DNA of 64,000 nt from contig NZ_JAUQSY010000007.1 of assembly GCF_030580865.1 (NCBI RefSeq), forward strand, positions 124,001 through 188,000, given 5' to 3'. The notes under the pieces were generated by a model. The model made no database searches, was not told where the DNA came from, and worked only from the letters and a program-made list of their open reading frames with translations. Positions within the stretch are counted from its first letter, which is position 1. Each line of letters begins with the position of its first letter. This DNA comes from Hymenobacter aranciens. Its GTDB lineage: Bacteria > Bacteroidota > Bacteroidia > Cytophagales > Hymenobacteraceae. A program made the translations under genes and the position numbers. Shown here piece by piece: positions 40,907-51,400 of the stretch.

Positions 40907-43900
40907 ATGGCACGACCATCCATCATATGGTATTGGAAATTCTGGTTGCTGGGCTGCCTGGGCTGGCTACTGACGGCCCCGGCAGTGAGCCAACCGGTTC
41001 CGGCCCGCCTGCGCCCGCTAAGCTCGGCCGACGGCCTCGTGAATGACGTGGTGCAGAGCATCGCTCAGGATGAGCAGGGCTTTCTGTGGATTGGCACGCA
41101 GGATGGCCTGAGCCGCTACGATGGCAGCGGCTTTCGCACGTTTCGGGCCGACGAGCGGCGGGCGGGCAGCCTGCTGAGCAACTTCGTGCGGGCCGTGGCC
41201 GCCGACCCCCGGCGCGGCGGCGTGTGGGTGGGCACGGGCAGCGGCCTGTGTTATTATAATCCCCGTACCGAGCTGTTCGTGCCCGTGCCGATGGGCCAAG
41301 CTGCGGGCGCCTCCTTCGTGCACGCCGTGCTGCTGGACCAAAGCGGCCAGGTGTGGGCTGGCACCGAAGACGGCCTGTGGCGCTACGAGCCGCGCCGTCG
41401 GCGCCTGCAGCGCATTGCCGGGCCGCCCGGTAGCGCCCGGCAAAATTCCATCCGGACCCTGGCCCAGGATGCAGCGGGCGTGCTGTGGGTGGGCACCGGC
41501 GCGGGCGCGCTGCTACGCTACGACCCGCTGGCGCGCAACCTGCGCCACGACCGCCGCCACAACTCGCCCGGCCCGGCGCCGGTGAGTGCGCTGGCCGCCC
41601 CGCCCGGCGGTGGTCTGTGGGTGGGCACCGAGGCGGGTGCCCTGCGCTACCTGCCGCCCGGCGAGCAGCCAGCCATCGACTTATTAACGACTGCGCCCGC
41701 CGTGCGCAGCCTTTGGGCCGATGCCGCCGGCGCCTGGGTAGGAACGGCCGCCGGCCTGCGCTACTGGCCCCAGCCCACGGCCAGTTCGCCGCCTGCCATT
41801 CCACCTTTGGTGCTAACCGAGCCCGTGCAGGCCCTGTGCCCCGACCGCGTGCGGCAGCTCTGGCTGGGAACCGAGGCCGGCCTGCGCCGGCTGGATATCC
41901 GGCCTTCGGCGTTTGGCCGGCCGCTGGCAGCGGCGGCGACGGGGGCGGTGTGGGCGGTGGACACTACGCCGGCCGCCGTGTGGCTGGGCACGGAGCAGCT
42001 GGGAATCCTGCGCCTCGACCACGCGACCGGCCGCGTGGCCGAGCAGCTGCGCCATAGCCCAGCCGACACAACCAGTCTGGCCGACAACTACGTGCGGGCC
42101 CTGCTGGCCGCGCCCGACGGCGGCCTGTGGGTGGGCACTCAGCGCCACGGGCTCGACTACCGGCCGGTCGGCGCCACGGGCTTCCGGCACTTCCGGCACC
42201 GGCCGGGGCAGGCGGGCAGTCTGGCCGATGACTTCGTGCGCTGCGTGTACCGCGACCCGCTCGACGGCGGCATCTGGGTGGGCACCGAGGGGGGGCTATG
42301 CCGGCTGGCCGATGCCCGCCGCGGGCGCTTCGTGAGCTACCGGCACCAGGCGGGCGTGACCACTTCGCTACCCAGCAACTACGTGCGCTGCGTGCGCCGC
42401 GACCCAGCCGGGCGGCTGTGGGTGGCCACTGGCGGAGGCGGCCTGAGCCGCCTCGACGATGCCCGTAGTGGGCGCTTCACCACCTTTCGGGCCGATGCGC
42501 AGGACGAGCGCAGCCTGGCCAGCAACTTCGTGCGGGCGCTGGCTTTTGACAGGCAGGGGCGGCTGTGGGTGGGCACCGAGGGCGGCGGCCTCTGCCGGCT
42601 CGACGACCCCGAGCGCGGGCGCTTCACCACTTTCGGCGAAGACCAGGGCCTGCCCAGCGAGCTGGTGTATGGCCTGGTAGCCGACCCGGTCACGGGCGTG
42701 CTGTGGGCCAGCACCAACCGCGGCCTGGCCCGGCTCGACCCCGCCACCGGCCACCTCACCAGCTTCGACACCCGCGACGGCCTGCCGCAGGACGACTACA
42801 ACGCCGGCGCCGCTACGGCGGGCCCGGGGGGGCAGTTGTTTTTCGGTGGGCCGGCGGGACTGGTGGCCTTCCGGCCGGCGCGGCTGCCGCTGCCGGCGCG
42901 CCCGCAGGTGCTGCTCACGGGCCTGCGCCGGCTAAACCGGCCGGTGGCCCTGCCCGATACGGCGCTGGCCCAGCGGCGGCTGCTGCGCATCGGGCCGGCG
43001 GATTACGTGTTTTCGCTGGAGTTCGCGGCGCTGGATTTGCGGCGAGCCGGGCGCTACCCCTTGCTGTACCGGCTCGAAGGCTTCGACCGCGAATGGCTGG
43101 CGGCGGGGCCGGGCCGGGAGGCCACGTACACCAACCTCGACCCCGGGCACTACACCTTCCGGGTGCGGGGGGCCGATGCGCCGGCGGGGAGCGGGGCGGC
43201 CCTGCGGCTGGTGGTGGAGCCGCCGTGGTACGGCACCTGGTGGTTCCGGCTGGCGGTGGGGCTCACGGTGGCGGGCCTGGGCTGGCTGGCCTACCGCCTG
43301 CGGGTGCAGCAGCTGCTGGCGCTGGAGCGGGTGCGCCACCGCATTGCCCGCGACCTGCACGACGATATGGGCTCGACGCTGAGCAATATTTCCATCCTGA
43401 GCCAGCTGGCCCAGACGCACCAGCAGGCCCAGCGCCCGGCCCAGGCCGCCGCCCTGCTCACCCAGATTGGCGACTCGTCGCGCCGGATGCTCGACTCGAT
43501 GGACGACATCGTGTGGGCCATTAACCCCGCCCACGACGGGCTGGACGACGTGACCACCCGCATGCTGGCCTTCGCCTCCGAAGTGCTGGAGGCTCAGGGC
43601 GTCGAGCTGCACTTCGAGATGGCCCCTGGCGTGGAGCAATTGCGCCTGCCGATGGAGGCGCGGCGCGAGTTTTTCCTGCTCTTTAAGGAGGCAGTAAACA
43701 ACTTGGCCAAGTATGCCCGCGCCCAGCACGCCACTATCAGCCTGCGCTACGCCCAGCGCCATTTGCAGCTAACGATTATGGATGACGGCGTGGGCTTCGA
43801 CCCCGGCGCGCCGGCGCAGGGCGGCGGCAATGGACTGACCAACATGCGCACCCGGGCGGCGGCGCTGGACGGCACGCTGGCCATCGAGACGACGCCGGGG

Positions 43901-43939
43901 CAGGGCACCACGCTGCGGCTGCGGGTGCCGCTGCGCTAA
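40907..43939 (+). CDS. Sensor histidine kinase with two-component-regulator propeller
   Basis: A 1010-residue membrane sensor. After a signal peptide (FWLLGCLGWLLTAPAVSQ), residues about 35-640 form beta-propeller repeats of the Reg_prop type (GFLWIGTQDGLSRYD; GGIWVGTEGGLCRLAD; GRLWVGTEGGGLCRLDDPER). A Y_Y_Y domain follows (YPLLYRLEGFDREWLAAGPG; NLDPGHYTFRVRG), one membrane helix near 780, then a HisKA_3 kinase core with phospho-acceptor His818 in RDLHDDMGSTLSN and a HATPase (GNGLTNMRTRAAALDG). The receiver partner is the NarL-type regulator 90 bases downstream. It is not a hybrid kinase: no receiver or AraC domain is fused. Confidence 0.94.
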   Translation: MARPSIIWYWKFWLLGCLGWLLTAPAVSQPVPARLRPLSSADGLVNDVVQSIAQDEQGFLWIGTQDGLSRYDGSGFRTFRADERRAGSLLSNFVRAVAADPRRGGVWVGTGSGLCYYNPRTELFVPVPMGQAAGASFVHAVLLDQSGQVWAGTEDGLWRYEPRRRRLQRIAGPPGSARQNSIRTLAQDAAGVLWVGTGAGALLRYDPLARNLRHDRRHNSPGPAPVSALAAPPGGGLWVGTEAGALRYLPPGEQPAIDLLTTAPAVRSLWADAAGAWVGTAAGLRYWPQPTASSPPAIPPLVLTEPVQALCPDRVRQLWLGTEAGLRRLDIRPSAFGRPLAAAATGAVWAVDTTPAAVWLGTEQLGILRLDHATGRVAEQLRHSPADTTSLADNYVRALLAAPDGGLWVGTQRHGLDYRPVGATGFRHFRHRPGQAGSLADDFVRCVYRDPLDGGIWVGTEGGLCRLADARRGRFVSYRHQAGVTTSLPSNYVRCVRRDPAGRLWVATGGGGLSRLDDARSGRFTTFRADAQDERSLASNFVRALAFDRQGRLWVGTEGGGLCRLDDPERGRFTTFGEDQGLPSELVYGLVADPVTGVLWASTNRGLARLDPATGHLTSFDTRDGLPQDDYNAGAATAGPGGQLFFGGPAGLVAFRPARLPLPARPQVLLTGLRRLNRPVALPDTALAQRRLLRIGPADYVFSLEFAALDLRRAGRYPLLYRLEGFDREWLAAGPGREATYTNLDPGHYTFRVRGADAPAGSGAALRLVVEPPWYGTWWFRLAVGLTVAGLGWLAYRLRVQQLLALERVRHRIARDLHDDMGSTLSNISILSQLAQTHQQAQRPAQAAALLTQIGDSSRRMLDSMDDIVWAINPAHDGLDDVTTRMLAFASEVLEAQGVELHFEMAPGVEQLRLPMEARREFFLLFKEAVNNLAKYARAQHATISLRYAQRHLQLTIMDDGVGFDPGAPAQGGGNGLTNMRTRAAALDGTLAIETTPGQGTTLRLRVPLR

Positions 43940-43979
43940 GCCATTCAGCTCACATCATTATGCGATACTTTCGCATTGT

Positions 43980-43996
43980 TACGTTTGCTACCTTCG
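43980..43996 (+). promoter_or_regulatory. Possible -7 elements before the NarL-type regulator
   Basis: TACGTTTG (43980-43987) fits TAnnTTTG exactly and TACCTTCG (43989-43996) with one mismatch, 33-50 bases before the ATG at 44029. This suggests the regulator can be expressed apart from the kinase gene. Confidence 0.4.
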
Positions 43997-44028
43997 CAGC
44001 CCCTTTTACCCTGCAAAATACCCACCCT

Positions 44029-44682
44029 ATGGAAACCCCCACCCGCCTGGTTATTTACGAAGACAACCCCGACCTGCGCGCCGGCCTGAGCGAGCTGCTG
44101 GCCCACGCGCCGGGGCTGGCGCTGGTGGGCGCCTTCGGCAACTGCGTGCAGGCGGCCGACGACGTGCGCCGCCTCGCGCCCGACGTGGTGTTGATGGACA
44201 TCGACATGCCCGGCTGCTCGGGCATCGAGGGGCTGCGCGCGGTGAAGGCCACGGCCCCCACTACGAACGTGCTGATGCTAACGGTGTTCGAGGACAACGA
44301 CCGGGTGTTCGAGTCCATCTGCGCCGGGGCCGACGGGTATTTGCTGAAGAAAACGCCGCCGGCGCGGCTGCTCGAAGCCATCGGGGAGGTGCGGGCCGGG
44401 GGGGCGCCGATGACGCCGGCCGTGGCCCGGCAGGTGCTGCGTCTCTTCCCCAAGCCGGCGCCGGTGCGGGCGGCCCCTACGGAGTCGCTGGCCCACCTCA
44501 GCGCCCGCGAGCAGGAAGTGCTGAACCTGCTGGTGAAGGGCTACAGCTACAAGATGATTGCCGCCGACCGGGGCATCAGCATCGATACGGTGCGCTCGCA
44601 CATCAAGAAAATCTACGAGAAGCTGCACGTGCGCTCGATGACGGAAGCCGTGAGCAAGGCCATGCGCGAGGGGCTGGCGTAG
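44029..44682 (+). CDS. NarL/FixJ-type response regulator
   Basis: A 217-residue two-domain regulator. The receiver domain has the acidic pair in LVIYEDNP, phospho-acceptor Asp57 in DVVLMDIDMPG, and Lys in GYLLKKTPP. The C-terminal LuxR-type helix-turn-helix is LSAREQEVLNLLVKGYSYKM followed by IAADRGISIDTVRSHIKKIY. It pairs with the HisKA_3 kinase immediately upstream. The ATG at 44029 gives the normal N terminus; an earlier in-frame ATG at 43960 would add 23 residues but overlaps promoter-like sequence, so the shorter form is preferred. Targets unknown. Confidence 0.94.
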   Translation: METPTRLVIYEDNPDLRAGLSELLAHAPGLALVGAFGNCVQAADDVRRLAPDVVLMDIDMPGCSGIEGLRAVKATAPTTNVLMLTVFEDNDRVFESICAGADGYLLKKTPPARLLEAIGEVRAGGAPMTPAVARQVLRLFPKPAPVRAAPTESLAHLSAREQEVLNLLVKGYSYKMIAADRGISIDTVRSHIKKIYEKLHVRSMTEAVSKAMREGLA

Positions 44683-44759
44683 GTGGGGGTGTTGGGTGCG
44701 AGTCGCGAGCGTATCGATAGAACAACTGGCGCTTAGCCATCACTTAGAAGCTTCAGCGT

Positions 44760-45257
44760 ATGAAATTCGGACAGCTGCTTATCGGAGTCTTGCTTGGCGG
44801 AGTGCTGGGCTTTGGACTGACGACCTATTTCGCGGGCACCAGGCCGCCGGCGGGCCCGGCCCCGGCAATCGGCCGCGCGGCAGCGGCGGCAAAGTGGGCC
44901 TGGCCCGACAGCCTGGATGCCGTGCGGGCGGCCCCAGCCAACCACAAGGTGGTGTACGAGGATAGCACCGTGCGGATATTGCAGGTGCTTTTAGCGGGGC
45001 ATCGGGCAGAGCCGGTGCACACCCACCAGTGGAAGAGCATCATGTGGATTGCCAAGCCTGCCGTGCCCTGCACCATTTACCAGTATAAGGTGGGCGAAAA
45101 CGGAAAATTTGTGGCCGCCGACAGCGTGACCATCCCACAGATGACCACGAACGTCGGCCAGCACATCGACGCCGAAGGCCCGACCGGCATCCAGAATCTG
45201 GGCAACGACGACGGGGTAGCCTACCGGGTTGAGTTCAAAAAAGACTTCCAGCCATAA
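44760..45257 (+). CDS. Membrane-anchored cupin-like protein
   Basis: A 165-residue protein with an N-terminal hydrophobic anchor or signal (LLIGVLLGGVLGFGLTTYFA), an Ala/Pro linker, and a cupin-like beta-barrel core: APANHKVVYEDSTVRILQVL, then LAGHRAEPVHTHQWKSIMWI, where the closely spaced His residues could bind a metal, and VEGPTGIQN-like segments. The second cupin motif is weak, so metal binding is uncertain. It stands 77 bases downstream of the response regulator gene and could be cotranscribed. The substrate is unknown. Confidence 0.7.
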   Translation: MKFGQLLIGVLLGGVLGFGLTTYFAGTRPPAGPAPAIGRAAAAAKWAWPDSLDAVRAAPANHKVVYEDSTVRILQVLLAGHRAEPVHTHQWKSIMWIAKPAVPCTIYQYKVGENGKFVAADSVTIPQMTTNVGQHIDAEGPTGIQNLGNDDGVAYRVEFKKDFQP

Positions 45258-45282
45258 GGCTGCTTCGACCCCACGGCTTGCT

Positions 45283-45379
45283 AACTCAAGTTGTGAAGTA
45301 GCGAAGCGGCAGCACATTGGTAGCTCGCACCAGCTTTTAGCGCCCAGAGCCGCGACGCGGCTACGCCGCAGCTTGGGTT
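45283..45379. repeat. Internally deleted copy of the family 2 palindromic element
   Basis: The left end (AACTCAAGTTGTGAAG, then GCGAAGCGGC, ATTGGTAG, CCAG, CCAGAG and GCGGC blocks) lines up with 25008-25090, and the right end GCTTGGGTT matches 25186-25194. The right half of the palindrome is missing. It lies between the cupin-like gene and the terminator of the giant protease. Confidence 0.65.
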
Positions 45380-45386
45380 TGCTCTA

Positions 45387-45426
45387 AAAAGAAGAGGCCC
45401 TTGCCGATTGGCAAGGGCCTCTTTTG
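45387..45426. terminator. Bidirectional terminator between convergent genes
   Basis: AGAGGCCCTTGCC and GGCAAGGGCCTCT form a perfect stem around GATT with A-rich and T-rich flanks, between the cupin-like gene (plus) and the metalloprotease gene (minus). Confidence 0.88.
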
Positions 45427-45444
45427 CTGCAAAAGCGGGCATGC

Positions 45445-48400
45445 TTACTCCACCACCACGCGGCGGGTGGCGGGCGCCTGGCCGGCGGCCTGCACCGTGA
45501 GCAGGTAGGTGCCGGCGGCCAGCCTCGTGGTTGTCAGCTCGGTGCGCAGGCCGCTGAAGCTGTGCTGCGCCACCGCGCGGCCCAGCACGTCGCGTAGCAT
45601 AACGGTGGCTGTGGTGGCCTGCTCCAGCTGCACGTGCAGGGCCGCTTTGTGCGAAGCCGGGTTGGGCCACACGCTGAATTGCAGCGTACCGGGGCCGGCC
45701 GTGGCCGTCACGCCGGTGGGGCGGCTCAGTAGCAGCTCGAAGCGGCCATTGAGGGCGCCGGCCTGGGCGGCGGTGAAGGCATAGTTCGTCACCTGGCGCA
45801 GGTCGGTGCGGGTGTTGAGCTGGTGGTCGAGCAGGGTGGCGGGGGCGTTGGCGTCGAAGCCGCGCAGGTCGAGCACGTCGAAGTGGTAGGGGCCGGCAGC
45901 GGGCACGCGTAGCGTGAGCGGGATGCTGGTGACGGGCGCGCCGGTCAGCGGCAGGCCGTTGATGGCCAGGGGCTCGTGGCCGGGCATCTGGGAGGCCAGG
46001 CTGAGGCGAGCCCCGGGGCTGGTCAGCTTGGGGGCGTCGTGGGCGGCGTCGGGGCCGGTGGCGGTGGCGCCGTTTTCGAAGTACACCACGGTTTCATCGG
46101 GGCCGGCGCTGGCGGGGCCGCTCAGGGCCAGGCGCAGCTGCGGGCGGGCATCGGCCGTGCTACGCTGGAAGGCGGGGGCGAGGCTGGTATTCAGGCGGTC
46201 GGTGTTGCGGAACGTGAGCTGGCCGCTGCCGCCCACGGTGGCCGTGCGCACGAAGAAGCCCTGCCCCAGCGGCAGCACCGGCCCGCCGTTATTGGCGCCG
46301 ATGCCGTTGACGTAGCTGGCGTAGCTGCCCGCGTAGGCACCGCTCGATTTAAAGACGTACAGCGCATTCTCCAGGCCCGAGAGGCCGCCGTGGGCCAGCA
46401 GCGAATCCCAGTGCAGCGGGGCGGGGTAAGGGTTGCCGAGCAGGTGCCAGCCGGCCTGGGCATCGGTGCCGCGGCCGAGGTTGGCTTTGCTGAAATCTGT
46501 CTGGGCCGGGGTGCCCACAAAATCAATCGTGATGCCGGCCGGAGCGTGTACGGTGTAGCCTTGGCCGGAGCTCATGGTTTCGCTGAGGGCGGCGGGCGAG
46601 AACCAGCCTTTGTCGAAGCCGGTGAGGTTGTTGGCCGTGCTGGCCAGGCGAGTTTGGTCGTAGCCAAATACGGTGGGGTAGGGCAGTACGAGGCCGGGCT
46701 GGGCGGCCGAGTTGTAGGCCGCATTCACCACCGGCGCGAAGCTGCCGGCGGCCAAATCGGCGAAGCTGGTGTTGGTGACCGGGGCGCTGAAGTGGCGGTA
46801 GCCGGGGCCGCTGTTGAGGCTGCCATCGACGTAGCGCTGCGCCGTGATGGGGCCGCTGATGCTACCCGCCGAGGGGCGGGTGGAGGCTACGTAGGCCGTG
46901 CTGCTGGCCGTGGAAAGGAGGGTGAGCACGCGGCCGGTGGTGGTGAAGGTGCCGGCCGCCGGCGTCAGCGCCTCACGGATGCTGACGTTGCCGCTCAGGG
47001 TCACGCCGCCGGGGTTGTTCACGGTCAGGTTGCGCACGGTGGCGGGCAGGCCGGGGCCGGTTTGCTGCGCCTGCGTGCCGCGGTAGGTGTAGCTGGCATC
47101 ATCGGAGAAGCTGCGGGCGCCGGTGTTCCGGATGCTGCCGGTGGCGCCGCTGGGGCTCAGGCCGGCCGGGTCGAAGACGTGCAGGTTGCCGCCGGCTTCG
47201 AGGGCGAAGCTGCCGCCGCCCTGCACCAGGTTGTAATTGGTGATGAAGGTGCCGCCGCTCTGCACGGTCATGGTGCCGGCCACGGACAGCGCACCCGTTA
47301 GGGTGAGCGTACCGGTGCTGGTGACGGTCACGTTGTTGTAGCTGCTGGCAGGGATGCTCGTCGTGGTCGTCACCAGCAGGTCGGGCAGCGTCACGGTGAA
47401 GGCGAGGCCGTTGCTGGTGCCGCTGGGCGTGGTCACGGTGACGCTGCCGGTGCTGGCGCCGGCGGGCACGGTGGCTGTAATCGAAGTAGCCGAATTGACG
47501 GTGAAGCCGGGGGCGGCCGTGCCGTTGAAGCTCACGGCGGTGGCACTCGTCAGGCTGGTGCCCGTGATGGTGACCGAGGTGCCCACCGGCCCGCTGGTGG
47601 GGCTAAGGCTGCTGATGCCCGGGGCTGGCGTCGGGGCCGTGATGGTCCAGGTGGCGGTGGCGGGCGTGGGGTCCACGTTACCGGCCGCATCCACGGCCCG
47701 CACCTGGAAGGTGTGCGGACCCACGCTCAGGCCGGTGAAGGTGAGCGGGCTGACGACGGTAGCAAAGGCCGCGCCGTCGAGGCTGCCCTGGAAGCTGCTC
47801 ACGCCGCTGCCCGCGCCATCGGTGCCCGAGAAGGTGAAGGTGGCCGAGGTGCTGGTAGTGGTGGCAGCCGGGCCGTTGTCGATGGTCGTATTGGGTGCGG
47901 CCTGGTCGAGGGTGTAGAACTCACCGCCGAAGAAGGTGTTGCTGCTGCCCACGCCGTTGCCGGCCACGTCGCGGATGGCGGTGCCGATGGCCGTCACGTT
48001 GAGGCGGAAATCGCCGGCACCGCTCAGGTTGTTCACCACCACGTCGTAGGTGGTGCCGCTGCCGCTCACGCTGGCAATGGTGCCGCTCACGCTGCCCAGG
48101 TTGCCGATGGTGAAGTCGTTGACGTCCACGTTCAGCACGGCTTCGCTGAACGTGACGCGGAACGTGACGCTGCTGCCGTTGGTAATGGCGGCCGCTGGCG
48201 TCAGGCGGATGCTGCTGAGCGTGGTGGGCCGGATACCATCGACCAGAATAGTGCTGGTATTGGGCACGTTGTTGAGCGTCAGGTTGGCGTCGGTGCCGTT
48301 GCCGCTGCGGATGGTGCCGCCGTTGAGGCTGATGGCGCCGAGCGTGATGCCGTCGGTATCAAGGTCGCCGGCCTGGATGACGTAGGCAAACGACACCTGC

Positions 48401-51400
48401 GTACCGCTGGTGTTGGTGGCGTCCAGCGCCGCCTGCCGCACCGTCGAGCCGATGGTCAGGGCCAGCGTGGGGCTGCCCGTCACGGTCAGGTTCTGGTTGA
48501 AAACCACGCCCACCGGCAAGGTCTGGCCCAGCAGATAAGTACCGTTGGGAATCAGTACGCTCGTCACCACCGGCACGGCGTAGGTGAAAAAGAATGTCTG
48601 GGCCGCGCCGGAAGTGGCGCCGCCCGCGCAGTTGCTCGCCACGCTCACGGTGTAGTTGGTGCCGGGCGTCAGGCCCGTCAGGCTCACCGCGGTGCCGGTG
48701 GGGTTGGGGCTCACGGTCTGAGCGCTGCCGCCGTTGGGCGTGTAGGTCACGGTGTAGCTGGTGGCGCTGGGGCTGGCCGTCCAGCCCACCGTCACCGAGG
48801 TCGAGGTCTGGTTGCTGGTGGTGAGGGCAGTGGGCGCGGTGCAGGGCGGCACCGGGTTGGTTACGCAGATGGTGAAGCTGCCCGTCACCGCTCCCGGGAT
48901 GCTGGTGTAGGGGTAGAAGCGCACGTAGTATGTGCTGCCGCTGGTGAGGGTGCTCAAGGTCAGGTTTTCAGTGGTGCCCTGGCCGCCGCCATCCGCACAG
49001 CCCAGGCTGCTGAGGCTGCCGCAGGTGCCGGAAAATAGCTCCAGCACACCGTCGAGGCTGCTGGCAGCCGTGATGGTGTGGGTGGTGCCGGTGGCTACGA
49101 AGGCGTACCATACATCCTGCACCGTAGTGCTGGTAAAGCCGTTGCAGTCGAGTGGAGCGCGCGACTGCGTGGCTCCGGTGATAGTGCCCGCCATTGGACT
49201 GCAGCTCGTGGCCGAGGTCAGCAGCACCGCGCCGGCGCACTCGTCGTTGGCGGGCACGGCCACGCTGGTGGTGAAGCTCGTCGTGGCGGCCGGGGCCGTG
49301 GCGCCGGCCGCGCAGTTGCTCACGATGCTCACGGTGTAGGCCGTGCTGGCCGTCAGCCCGCTGAAGGACACGGGGCTGCCCGTCACCGTCTGGGTGGTGG
49401 TGGCGGGTGAGGTCGTCACAGTATAAGAAGTAGCCGAAGCGCTGGGCGTGAAGCTCACCGTGGCCGAGGTGCTGGTGACGCTGCCGGCCGTCAGGCTGGT
49501 GGGCGCGGCGCAGGGGCTGGTATTGGTGGTGGCGAAGGTGGTGGTGGCCGCCGTCGAAGTCAGGCCGTTCTGGCAGCTCGTGGCGATGCTCACGGTGTAG
49601 CTGGTGCCGGGCGTCAGGCCCGTCAGGCTCGCGGGCGAGGCCGTGATGGTTTGCGTGGTGGTGGCCGGCGAAGTTGTCACCGTGTAGGAGCTGGCCTGGG
49701 CATTGGGCGTGAAGCTGATGCCGGCCGAAGTGTTCGTGATGCTGCCCGCGCTCAGGGCGGTGGGCGCGGCGCAGGTGGGCGCCACCGTGCCGGTCACGCA
49801 AAGGGTAAAGCTGCCGTTGGTGGGAGCGGTATCGTAGGGATATACCCGAATGTAGTAGCGGGTGTTGGCCGTGAGGCCGGTAAGGCTCAGGGTTTCGGTG
49901 CCAGCTGCATTCTGGTCGCGGCAGCCCAGGCTGCTCAGGCTGCCGCAGCTGCCGCCGAAGGCCTGTACTACTCCGTCAAAGCCCGGGCTGTTCAGGGTTA
50001 CCGTGTGGGTGGTGCCGGTCGCCACAAAGCTGTACCACACGTCGAGGGCGGTGGTGCTGGTCGCGCCGTTGCACGTCGAAGCTGCCTGCGACTGCGTGGC
50101 GCCCGTCACCGAGCCCGCCGTGGTGGTGCAGCTTGTGCCCGAAATCAGCTGAATGGCCCCGGCACAGTTATCGTTGGCCGGCGGGGTACCGAAGGTGATG
50201 CTGGCCGTGGCCGAGCCGCCGTTCGAGCAGTTCGTTTGAATGTTCACCGTGTAGCTAGTGCCGGCCGTCAGCCCGGTCAGCGCCACCGGCGAGGCCGTCA
50301 CGGTGTAGGTGCTGGTGGTGGGCGAAGTCGTTATCACGTAGGTGCTGGCCCCGGCGCTGGCCGTGAAGCTCAGGCTGGCCGAGGTAGCCGTGATGCTGCC
50401 CACCGCTGCGTTGCTCACCGCATTGCACACCGGCGGGGCGGCCGTGGTGAAGGTAGTAGCGGCGGCCGTGGAAGTGGCGCCCGCCGCGCAGCTGCTTTGC
50501 ACGAATACCGTGTAGCTGGTGCCGCCCGTCAGCCCGGTCAGCGTTACCGGCGAGGCCGTCACCGTCTGGGTGGTAGTGGCGGGCGAGGTCGTCACCACGT
50601 AGCTCGTGGCCGAGCCGCTGGCCGTGAAGCTCAGGCTGGCCGTGATGGCTGTGATGCTGCCCACGCTCAGGCCGGTAGGTGCCGCGCAGGCTGTGGCGGC
50701 GGTAATGGTAAAGTTGGTGTTCGAGATGTCAAAGAAGTAGTTGTCGGCCGCTTCTACCATCACGCGGGCCGTAGTAGTGGCCACGCTGGGCACCGTGACG
50801 GCTGCCGAGCCGTCGTTGGCCGTGCCGGCCAGCAGCACGGTGGGGTAGGTGAAGCCGCCGTCGGTGCTCAGCAAGATGTTGACCGTGGCGCAGTTCACGC
50901 CGTTGGCGCTGGTGCCGGCCACGTTCCAAGTCACGGTTTGCGAGGTGTTGCCGGCCCAGGTCACGGCCGTATTCGGGGCCGTCACCAGGAAAGGGCCGGC
51001 TGCGCTGGTGCTGCTCAGGGCTACCACGGTGCTGCTGTTCACGCCGCCCGTCACGCCAAAACCCGTGTTGTTGGTGGTGTAATGGTCGCGCAGCGTCACC
51101 CGGAAGTTCAGGTCGCGCGTCACCAGCGGCAGCCGCTCGCCCTTCGGGGGCGTGCTATTGGAAATAACGTAGGTGAGCTGCGGGAAGTAGCGCGTCGGGC
51201 TGCTGCTGGGCACAAAGGAGCGAAACAGCGGCACGTCGTCGTTGGCCACCTGCGTGGCGGTCGGGGTGCCGGCCGAGCCCAAATCGTATTCCTCCCAGCA
51301 ATACGTCACGGCGTCGCCATCGGCATCGCTGCCCAGCGCCGTCAGCTTAAACGGCGTGCCGATGGGCAACACCTTGCCACTGGCCGGCAGCGTTGCCACC

